A stretch of 64,000 nt of DNA, from positions 496,001 through 560,000 of the forward strand of contig NC_009465.1 in the NCBI RefSeq assembly GCF_000010405.1, given 5' to 3'. Shown here piece after piece: positions 30,875 through 37,453 of this stretch. Both the position numbers and the translations under genes were made by a program. The stretch comes from Candidatus Vesicomyosocius okutanii. Its GTDB lineage: Bacteria; Pseudomonadota; Gammaproteobacteria; PS1; Pseudothioglobaceae. The notes beneath the pieces were generated by a model. That model was not told the origin of the DNA, did no database searches, and saw nothing but the letters and a program-made list of their open reading frames with translations. Within the stretch, counting starts at the first letter, position 1. The number at the start of each line of letters is the position of its first letter.

Positions 30875-31873
30875 ATGACAACTATTGCTTTCACCGTTGG
30901 AGAACCATCTGGTATTGGACCTGATTTAGCTGTTATTTACGCTCAAATAAAATCAAATAAAAATCTTTTGTTATTTACAGATCCAGATGTTTTATTAAAT
31001 CGTGCAAAACAACTTAACTTAAACATAAAAATTATTGAAGCTGAACAAGCTGGTTCAAATTATGAACTGGCTGTCTATCCAATTAAAGTTAATACCCATG
31101 TAGAGTGCGGTATTTTGAATAAAGATAATGCACAATATGTGTTAAATACACTTGATTGTGCAACTGAGTATTGTCTTAATTCACGATGTGATGCCTTAGT
31201 TACTGGTCCCATACATAAAGGTATTATTAACCAAGCAGGAATAAATTTTACAGGTCATACTGAATATTTAGCTAACTTGTCTAATATTGATAAAACAGTA
31301 ATGATGTTGGCAACAAATGGCTTGAGAGTTGCACTAGCAACTACACATATGCCACTTTCAGATGTGCCTCAAAATATTACCACGCAATCTTTGAAGAAAA
31401 CCATTAGCATTATTCACCAATTCTTGTTAAATAATGGTGTCAACACACCTAAAATTGTTGTATGTGGTTTAAATCCGCATGCGGGAGAAAATGGTTATTT
31501 AGGTATGGAAGAGATTGAAATTATCAATCCTTTAATTAAAGAACTAAATAGTCAAGGATACAATCTTGTTGGTAGTATACCTGCTGATACAGCCTTTACA
31601 CCTAATTCACTAACTGGTGTTGATTGTGTATTGAGTATGTATCACGATCAAGGTTTACCGGTTCTAAAAACATTAGGATTTAAAAAAGCAGTCAATATTA
31701 CACTAGGCTTACCTTTTATACGAACTTCGGTAGATCATGGTAGCGCGCTTAATCTTGCTGGTACTGGGAATATTAGCCTTGGTAGTTTGAATACTGCTAT
31801 AAATTATGCACAAATGCTAGTCATCAATCATAAAAAATTTAAACCAACAAAAGTTGTATCTCTTGATACATAA
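30875..31873 (+). CDS. pdxA: 4-hydroxythreonine-4-phosphate dehydrogenase
   Basis: Oxidises 4-phosphohydroxy-threonine in de novo pyridoxal 5'-phosphate synthesis. 332 residues. Family motifs: TVGEPSGIGPDL at the N terminus, metal-binding histidines in FTGHTEYLA and GLNPHAGENG, and SMYHDQGLPVLKT plus RTSVDHGSALNLAGTG near the C terminus. First gene of pdxA-rsmA-apaG-apaH, the E. coli order, but separated from lptD-surA by about 9 kb here. Confidence 0.97.
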   Translation: MTTIAFTVGEPSGIGPDLAVIYAQIKSNKNLLLFTDPDVLLNRAKQLNLNIKIIEAEQAGSNYELAVYPIKVNTHVECGILNKDNAQYVLNTLDCATEYCLNSRCDALVTGPIHKGIINQAGINFTGHTEYLANLSNIDKTVMMLATNGLRVALATTHMPLSDVPQNITTQSLKKTISIIHQFLLNNGVNTPKIVVCGLNPHAGENGYLGMEEIEIINPLIKELNSQGYNLVGSIPADTAFTPNSLTGVDCVLSMYHDQGLPVLKTLGFKKAVNITLGLPFIRTSVDHGSALNLAGTGNISLGSLNTAINYAQMLVINHKKFKPTKVVSLDT

Positions 31874-32618
31874 AGCTCGTAAGCGTTTTGGGCAAAACTT
31901 TCTTATTGATAACAGAATTATTGACCGTATTATCGCCACTATCTCCCCAAAGCGTAATGATAATTTATTAGAAATTGGTCCTGGACAAGGAGCCATAACA
32001 ATACCTTTATTAAATTATGTTAACCAATTGAACGTTATTGAAATTGATCTAAATTTGATTTCAATTCTAGAATCACTTGAATACTCTCATTTAATAATTT
32101 ATCAAGGTGATGTGCTTAAATTTGATTTAAATATCTTGCCTATGCCAATTAGGATAATTGGTAATTTACCTTACAATATTTCTTCTTCTATCCTTTTTCA
32201 TTTGATTGAAAATTTAGATAAAATACAAGACATAACTGTCATGTTACAAAAAGAAGTTGTAGAAAGGATGGGGGCAAACAGTGGCTCTAAAGTATATGGA
32301 CGTTTAAGCGTCATGATGCAAACATTTTTTAATATTAATATGATTTTTACTGTACCACCAGAATCATTCAATCCTGTACCAAGAGTAGATTCTGCCATTG
32401 TATATTTAAAACCTCTAGCACAACCAAAAACCAAAAATATTAAGGTATTTGAAAAAGTTGTAAAATTAGCATTTTCACAACGAAGAAAAATGTTAAGAAA
32501 TAGCTTAAAATATGTATTAACCCAAAAACAAACTGACATTGACTTATCCCGGCGTGCTGAAATGCTAACAGTTGATGATTTTATCACCTTAACGCAAGAC
32601 TATGAAAAACAACATTGA
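31863..32618 (+). CDS. rsmA: 16S rRNA dimethyladenosine transferase (RsmA/KsgA)
   Basis: Dimethylates A1518 and A1519 at the 3' end of 16S rRNA. The SAM site (NLLEIGPGQGAIT) and catalytic motif IV (IGNLPYNISSSILFHL) are clear; the C-terminal helical domain includes FSQRRKMLRNSLK. There is no ATG near the expected start. TTG at 31863 gives MIHKARKRFGQNFL, matching the family's N terminus, and TTG at 31854 is the alternative. Both lie inside the pdxA 3' end, so the gene overlaps pdxA and probably depends on its translation. Confidence 0.93.
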   Translation: MIHKARKRFGQNFLIDNRIIDRIIATISPKRNDNLLEIGPGQGAITIPLLNYVNQLNVIEIDLNLISILESLEYSHLIIYQGDVLKFDLNILPMPIRIIGNLPYNISSSILFHLIENLDKIQDITVMLQKEVVERMGANSGSKVYGRLSVMMQTFFNINMIFTVPPESFNPVPRVDSAIVYLKPLAQPKTKNIKVFEKVVKLAFSQRRKMLRNSLKYVLTQKQTDIDLSRRAEMLTVDDFITLTQDYEKQH

Positions 32619-32973
32619 AATAAAGATTAAAGTAACTTATTTAGAGAGCCAATCAGATATTTATGCAAATCAATATATCTATACTTACACCATTACAATT
32701 ACTAATAGGGGTAACGTTGGTGTACAACTTTTAACACGTCATTGGCGCATTAAAGATGAAACTGGGCATACTGAAGATGTGATTGGAAAAGGGGTAATTG
32801 GTCAACAACCTCACTTATCGCCAAAAGAATCTTTTCAATACTCATCAGGTTCTATTATTAAAACCCAAACTGGCTCTATGAAAGGTTCTTATGGTATGAT
32901 TAATGATCGTGGAGAGCGTTTTAATGTGAAGATTCCTGAATTTATACTTAGCAAACCTTACACTTTACACTAA
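32602..32973 (+). CDS. apaG: ApaG domain protein (CorD)
   Basis: A 123-residue immunoglobulin-like fold protein. Typical segments are YTITITNRGNVGVQLLTRHWRI, DVIGKGVIGQQPHLSPKESFQYSSG (here abbreviated by eye as the GxG-containing loop) and GSMKGSYGMI. Its biochemical role is poorly defined; it is nearly always next to apaH. The start overlaps rsmA by 17 bases and the stop overlaps the apaH ATG by one base. Confidence 0.93.
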   Translation: MKNNIEIKIKVTYLESQSDIYANQYIYTYTITITNRGNVGVQLLTRHWRIKDETGHTEDVIGKGVIGQQPHLSPKESFQYSSGSIIKTQTGSMKGSYGMINDRGERFNVKIPEFILSKPYTLH

Positions 32974-33770
32974 TGTCAGACTATTTAATAGGAGATGTTC
33001 AAGGTTGTTTTGACTCTTTGCAAACTTTGTTAAAAAAAATTAAATTCTCAAGCGATAAAGATCGATTGTTTTTTTTAGGAGATGTGGTTAATAGAGGTAA
33101 ACAATCTTTAGCTACATTGCGGTTTATTAAAGACTTAAAAAGTAATGCTTTAATGGTTTTAGGTAATCATGATTTTCATCTATTAGCCTGCACATTAGGT
33201 CGTAAAAATCCTAATAAAAAAGACACATTCACTGATATTATTAATGCTCATGATGCAAACTTATTGCTTGATTTTTTGAAGAATCAGCCATTAGCAATTA
33301 AGCACAAAGGTGTTCTTATGATTCATGCTGGCGTGCCACCAAGTTGGGATATTGATAGAACTCTTAAACAATCTAGACAGGTTCAAAAACATCTTCAAAG
33401 TGTTAATGTTTCACAGTTTTTAAACAAAATGTATGGCAACAAACCTAATATCTGGTCAAAAGATTTAACTGAACTAGAACAGTGTAAATACACTATTAAT
33501 GCTTTAATGCGACTACGCTTTTGTAAATCCAATGATCAGCTAGAATTTAGCCATAAAATGAATTATACACATCCGCCAAAAGGTTTTAAAGCCTGGTTTA
33601 TGCATAAAAATAGATTATTAAAAAATACCGATATTTTTTTTGGTCACTGGTCTAGTTTATCAGGTGTTAATCAAACACATATTTATTCGATGGATCATGG
33701 TTGTATCTGGCATGGACATTTAAGTGCTATTAGGCTAAAGGATAAAAGAATTTTCTCTGTTAGTTGTTAA
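32973..33770 (+). CDS. apaH: Bis(5'-nucleosyl)-tetraphosphatase, symmetrical
   Basis: Hydrolyses Ap4A to two ADP and can remove Np4 caps from RNA. 265 residues, calcineurin-like phosphoesterase. Metal-site motifs: [11 protein letters not shown] at the start, [22 protein letters not shown], and histidines in [10 protein letters not shown] and FFGHWSSL. Last gene of the pdxA operon; it converges on dapF and overlaps its 3' end by four bases. Confidence 0.96.
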   Translation: MSDYLIGDVQGCFDSLQTLLKKIKFSSDKDRLFFLGDVVNRGKQSLATLRFIKDLKSNALMVLGNHDFHLLACTLGRKNPNKKDTFTDIINAHDANLLLDFLKNQPLAIKHKGVLMIHAGVPPSWDIDRTLKQSRQVQKHLQSVNVSQFLNKMYGNKPNIWSKDLTELEQCKYTINALMRLRFCKSNDQLEFSHKMNYTHPPKGFKAWFMHKNRLLKNTDIFFGHWSSLSGVNQTHIYSMDHGCIWHGHLSAIRLKDKRIFSVSC

Positions 33771-34582
33771 ATCTCTACTTGACCTTCAAACACAAATTGT
33801 GCAGGACCTGATAAAAATATATGCCCACCTTGCGTGTATTCAATTAAAGCATCACCCCCACTTAAGTGAACAACAACATTTTTTTTTAATAAACCTTGTT
33901 CAACACCATAAGCTACTGCTGCACAAGCTCCAGAACCACAAGCTAAAGTTTCCTCAGAGCCACGTTCATAAACACGTAGGTTAATTTCATGAGTATTCAA
34001 AATTTGCATAAAACCAATATTAGCTTGATTGGGCAACAATTCACTTTGTTGAATTTTAAGTGCAATAGTATTAACGTCAATAGTATTAACATCTTTAACT
34101 AACATAACACAATGAGGATTACCAATTGAGATAGCGCCTAAGTCAAATCCTTCAATCTGATAATATTCACTTTGTTGCGGTACTAGAAGTGGTATATCAG
34201 CTGGATTAAAACTTGGTTTTCCCATATCAACACACACTGTGTTATCGTCATTTAGATGTAAACTAATGATATTAGAACGAGTTTTGACAGTAATTGGATT
34301 ACTATGAGTTAGATTCTTATAATTAACAAAACGAGCAAAACAACGTGCGCCATTGCCACATTGTTCTACTTCTGAACCGTTAGAATTATAAATAACATAA
34401 CGAAAATCAACACCTCTTATATTACTCGTTTCAACTACCAATAGTTGGTCAAAGCCAATCCCAAAAGCCCGATTAGCTAAATTTGTTATTTTCTTAGCAT
34501 TAAAGGTAATATCACCAGCAAGATTATCAACCACCATAAAGTCGTTGCCCAACCCATGCATTTTTGTAAAATTAATTAACAT
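33767..34582 (-). CDS. dapF: Diaminopimelate epimerase
   Basis: Converts LL- to meso-diaminopimelate for lysine and peptidoglycan. 271 residues. The two catalytic cysteines are in [13 protein letters not shown] (residue ~75) and [15 protein letters not shown] (residue ~220); the N terminus [16 protein letters not shown] is the family signature. Its upstream (start) side faces the phage relic, so the relic lies between dapF and rseP. Confidence 0.97.
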   Translation of the reverse strand: MLINFTKMHGLGNDFMVVDNLAGDITFNAKKITNLANRAFGIGFDQLLVVETSNIRGVDFRYVIYNSNGSEVEQCGNGARCFARFVNYKNLTHSNPITVKTRSNIISLHLNDDNTVCVDMGKPSFNPADIPLLVPQQSEYYQIEGFDLGAISIGNPHCVMLVKDVNTIDVNTIALKIQQSELLPNQANIGFMQILNTHEINLRVYERGSEETLACGSGACAAVAYGVEQGLLKKNVVVHLSGGDALIEYTQGGHIFLSGPAQFVFEGQVEI

Positions 34583-34640
34583 ATTTTATATATTATCCAC
34601 TTATAATTTTCAAGGTTAAAAAAAATTAAGTTCTAATTAA

Positions 34641-34750
34641 ATGTTATTTGATGTAACTGGTCTAGGTGACACCAATCAAGAAAAATAATAAATTTTGATG
34701 AAGAAATTTATCAAGAAAAAGTTATTATGGATAAAAATATAAATGCGTAA
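34641..34750 (+). pseudogene. Unidentified ORF fragments at the left end of the phage relic
   Basis: ATG at 34641 opens MLFDVTGLGDTNQEK before a stop; a second frame from 34697 reads DEEIYQEKVIMDKNINA and stops at 34748-34750, overlapping the J-like start. Together they could be the end of one broken gene. I recognise no homologue, and chance cannot be ruled out. Confidence 0.3.
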
Positions 34751-34872
34751 GCTGTTTAAAATGAAGTTAAGGCGTTCTAAACGTCTCTTTGCTAAATATG
34801 CTAAAAAAACACATCGTAAGAATTCAACTTTTGAATTCTCACACTTGTCGAGGGGGTGGTATAAAACTTTAA
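34743..34872 (+). pseudogene. J-like basic DNA-packaging protein remnant (frameshifted)
   Basis: The frame from ATG 34743 starts MRKLFKMKLRRSKRLFAKYA and continues KKTHRKN, a strongly basic sequence. After a frame change the other frame reads CRGGGIKL then stop at 34870-34872. Small arginine/lysine-rich proteins ending in a MRGGIRL-like motif sit just upstream of VP1 in gokushoviruses, so the fit is good. Without the shift the frame runs to 34910 as an unrelated tail. Confidence 0.6.
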
Positions 34873-34909
34873 CGATATATTCTGTTCCAGATATGATTGA
34901 TCATTTTTA

Positions 34910-35451
34910 ATGATAGGTATTATTCTTTCTGGTCTACTCGGGGTTCTACTGTTGGTGGATAATGTCCATCAGGCTTCTAGAAATCGTAGTTTTCAATCTT
35001 ATATGTCTGATAATGCTCATCAACGAGAGGTTAATGACCTTCGTAAAGCTGGTCTAAATCCTATACTATCTTCTACTAGAGGTGCTGGTGCTTCTACTCC
35101 TTCTGGGAGCTATTACTACTGTAGATAGTCCTACTAATTTTGTTGTCTCTGCTAATGAAAATAGTACTGAAATGCTACTACTGTCTAGTCAAAGCTGATC
35201 TAGTCGGTTCTCAAACTAAAAAAGACAAATACCGAAGTGACTTACTCCAACAACAAATACCTGAAGCCATAGCTAATAGTGCAATGTGGTCAAGTCAATA
35301 AGCAAAAACAATGAAATAAGTATAATATGGCATAGGTCTGGTTGGAGGGCTTGTTCCTAGTATTGGTCTAATTATGAATCGAGTACGTCCTAAACCTAAA
35401 AAACCTGTTCTTGATAAATATTTTAAAAAATATCGTAATAACTTTAAATAA
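34910..35451 (+). pseudogene. Microvirus DNA pilot protein VP2 remnant
   Basis: VP2 (the H-like minor spike/pilot protein) escorts viral DNA into the host. The first frame (34910-35128, 72 residues) has a hydrophobic N terminus and then the hallmark FQSYMSDNAHQREVNDL followed by RKAGLNPILSS and GAGASTPSGS, which closely follows gokushovirus VP2. The gene then shifts to frame 35109-35198 (TTVDSPTNFVVSANENS), then to 35188-35301 (QTKKDKYRSDLLQQQIPEAI), and after three in-frame stops resumes as YGIGLVGGLVPSIG to a stop at 35449-35451. So the full-length gene is present but broken. Confidence 0.87.
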
Positions 35452-35500
35452 ACAGTCGCTCTGCTCTTTAATATAATTCCCCCAAAAAAAGCTGGGAGGG

Positions 35501-35548
35501 TTTGAAAAAATTTCAACCTCGCCCCTAATGGGGTAGAGTTTTTTCAAA
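35501..35548 (+). terminator. Nested hairpin inside the phage relic
   Basis: Outer arms TTTGAAAAAA (35501-35510) and TTTTTTCAAA (35539-35548) are perfect reverse complements. Inside, CTC/GAG and CCCC-TAAT-GGGG (35522-35533) make a GC stem followed by TAGAG and six T. This reads as an intrinsic terminator. It lies between VP2 and VP3, where an intergenic signal of the phage would be expected. Confidence 0.6.
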
Positions 35549-35573
35549 TCTCTATATGCTTTAGCATACTATC

Positions 35574-35916
35574 ATGTATACTTCTTTCATGAAAAATACA
35601 AAAATAATCTACTCAATGAAGTTGTTTCGTTAATAAAACAAAGTTTTAAAGATGAGTGTGATATTAACAATATACTCTCTCGTTATGATTTATCTGGATC
35701 TTTACCAGATCCTAATCCTAAACAACCTCAATATAGCGACTTTACTGATGTGAACTTTCAAGGTTCTGCTAATTTAGTCGCTGAAATGCAAATCTACTTG
35801 GGAGAATTTGCCTTTGGCATCTCGTGAAAAATATGATTCTTTTGATGATAGAGAAATCTGAAGAGAAACCCGCTTCTGACGATGATGTTGGAAGCAAAGC
35901 CCAGTTATATACTTGA
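35574..35916 (+). pseudogene. Microvirus internal scaffolding protein VP3 remnant
   Basis: VP3 guides capsid assembly. The clearest piece, in a frame that is open from 35561 to 35827, reads KQSFKDECDINNILSRYDLS then GSLPDPNPKQPQYSDFTDV; KQSFKDECDINNI followed by PQY(G/S)DF is the signature of gokushovirus VP3. An ATG at 35574 in another frame may be the original start. After a shift near 35802 it reads LPLASREKYDSFDD, matching the family's LPxxxRxxF region, and after another shift KPASDDDVGSKAQ, an acidic C-terminal end, with stop TGA at 35914-35916. Confidence 0.87.
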
Positions 35917-36094
35917 TGTCCATTGTCAAGAAAACCAACAAAAATATCAACCAATATTATCCTAAAGAAAGAAAAACTTTACAACTATTACCTTTAATGA
36001 GATTGACTATCTACTTAGTTCTAAATATTTAAGAATTTATCATGAATATTTACAAAAACCAAAAGACGTTAGACATACCTACTTACAGTTATAG
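35916..36094 (+). pseudogene. Unidentified ORF coupled to VP3, frameshifted
   Basis: The VP3 stop overlaps an ATG as TGATG (35914-35918), a coupling typical of compact phages. This frame reads MSIVKKTNKNINQYYPKERK and soon becomes meaningless. Another frame, open from 35966 to 36094, reads FNEIDYLLSSKYLRIYHEYL and ends seven bases before rseP. They may be one broken phage gene. I do not recognise it. Confidence 0.35.
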
Positions 36095-36100
36095 ATTCTA

Positions 36101-37438
36101 ATGGTGTTTATTTATGCTTTGGGATTTTTCTTAATTACTACTAGTATTTTAACAACTGTTCATGAATTAGGTCATTTTTTAGTCGCTAAAAAGTTTAATG
36201 TCAAAGTATTACGTTTTTCTATTGGGTTTGGCAAAATTTTGACATCATTTAAGTATGGCGAAACACAATACACCTTATGCGCACTCCCTTTAGGTGGCTT
36301 TATTAAGATGCTTGATGAAAACGAAACTTCAGTAGAGAGATCAGAAAAACATCGTGCATTTAATCAGCAAAACGTTTATATACGTATCATGATTATTGTG
36401 GCTGGACCAATTGCTAATTTTATTTTAGCTATTATTCTTTATACCGTCGTTTTTGCTATCGGTGTTACTGGTGTTAAGCCTATTGTTGGTACACTTGAAA
36501 CCCCTAGTATTGCCCAACAATCAGGCATTAAAAAAGGTGATCAACTATTGAGTATTAATGGTATTTCAACACCAACTATTAGTGAATTCTCAATGAGTTT
36601 TATTCAATCACTAAATAAGACCCCTCTTTATATTAATGTTATTTCTGATACTTCAAATCTCAGAAAATTAAAACTTAATCTATCTGGTGATTTTTTATCT
36701 AATCCAGAACAAGGTATTGATCGTTACTTAGGATTTAAATTTGCTATGCCTAAACTTGAGGCAATTATTGACCAAATCATGCCTAATTCAGCTGCCTCAA
36801 TAGCAGGTCTACAAATAAACGATAAAATTTTAAGTGAAAATCATACTCATATTGACTCATGGAGTGATTTTGTTAACACTGTTCAAAACAATCCCAACAA
36901 AAAGATTAATCTACGAGTTGAGCGTGATGATAATATTATAAATATAACATTAATACCAAAAATTGAGAATGGTTTAGTCAAAGCAGGTGTTAACGTTTTA
37001 ATACCTAATAACTATTTAGATGAGTGGCTTGTATTAGTTAAAAAAAATATATTTGATGCTTTTATAGAGGCTAATAATAAGGTTTATCAACTTATCTTAC
37101 TCAACTTAAGAATGATTAAAAAAATGATTATAGGTAATGTATCACTTGATCAAATTAATGGCCCTATTAGTATTGCTAACTATGCTGGTAAAAGTGCCCA
37201 AGTTGGTTTTGTGACATTCTTATCTTTTTTAGCCATTATTAGCATTGGGCTAGGTTTGCTTAATTTATTACCTATTCCATTATTAGATGGGGGACACTTA
37301 TTTTTCTATTTAATAGAACTTATTAAAGGCTCAGCTGTTAGTCGATCGTTTCAACAAGTTTTAACAAGATTTGGCTTGTTTGTTATTATATTAATAACAG
37401 TTGTTGCTCTGTATAATGATCTGTCACGTTTATTGTAA
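36101..37438 (+). CDS. rseP: RseP site-2 zinc metalloprotease
   Basis: Intramembrane protease that cleaves anti-sigma factors and leftover signal peptides. 445 residues. Zinc site HELGHF in the first membrane helix (residue ~22) and LLPIPLLDGGHLF in the third; two PDZ domains lie between (around residues 130-280). It starts seven bases after the phage relic and precedes bamA, the usual neighbour. The gene normally upstream (cdsA or dxr) is not adjacent, so the local promoter may lie in phage-derived DNA. Confidence 0.95.
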   Translation: MVFIYALGFFLITTSILTTVHELGHFLVAKKFNVKVLRFSIGFGKILTSFKYGETQYTLCALPLGGFIKMLDENETSVERSEKHRAFNQQNVYIRIMIIVAGPIANFILAIILYTVVFAIGVTGVKPIVGTLETPSIAQQSGIKKGDQLLSINGISTPTISEFSMSFIQSLNKTPLYINVISDTSNLRKLKLNLSGDFLSNPEQGIDRYLGFKFAMPKLEAIIDQIMPNSAASIAGLQINDKILSENHTHIDSWSDFVNTVQNNPNKKINLRVERDDNIINITLIPKIENGLVKAGVNVLIPNNYLDEWLVLVKKNIFDAFIEANNKVYQLILLNLRMIKKMIIGNVSLDQINGPISIANYAGKSAQVGFVTFLSFLAIISIGLGLLNLLPIPLLDGGHLFFYLIELIKGSAVSRSFQQVLTRFGLFVIILITVVALYNDLSRLL

Positions 37439-37453
37439 TTTATCAAAGAAGAT

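Larger units (their letters stand above)
34641..36094 (+). mobile_element. Decayed Microviridae (gokushovirus-type) prophage remnant
   Basis: The whole 1.5-kb gap between dapF and rseP is explained by remains of a small ssDNA phage. In order on the plus strand: a short unidentified ORF piece, a J-like basic DNA-packaging protein, the DNA pilot protein VP2, a nested hairpin, the internal scaffolding protein VP3 and a coupled unidentified ORF. At least six frame changes or internal stops interrupt them. The major capsid gene VP1, expected between the J-like gene and VP2, and the replication gene VP4 are missing. Identification is from the conserved VP2 and VP3 motifs given in the separate entries. 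Outer boundaries are approximate, and no flanking duplication or clear dif site was found. Confidence 0.85.

Noticed and set aside
34583-36100. dif-like Xer recombination site flanking the phage relic
   Set aside because: Some microvirus prophages integrate at dif, but neither edge shows a convincing XerC/XerD pair and no duplicated flanks could be seen.
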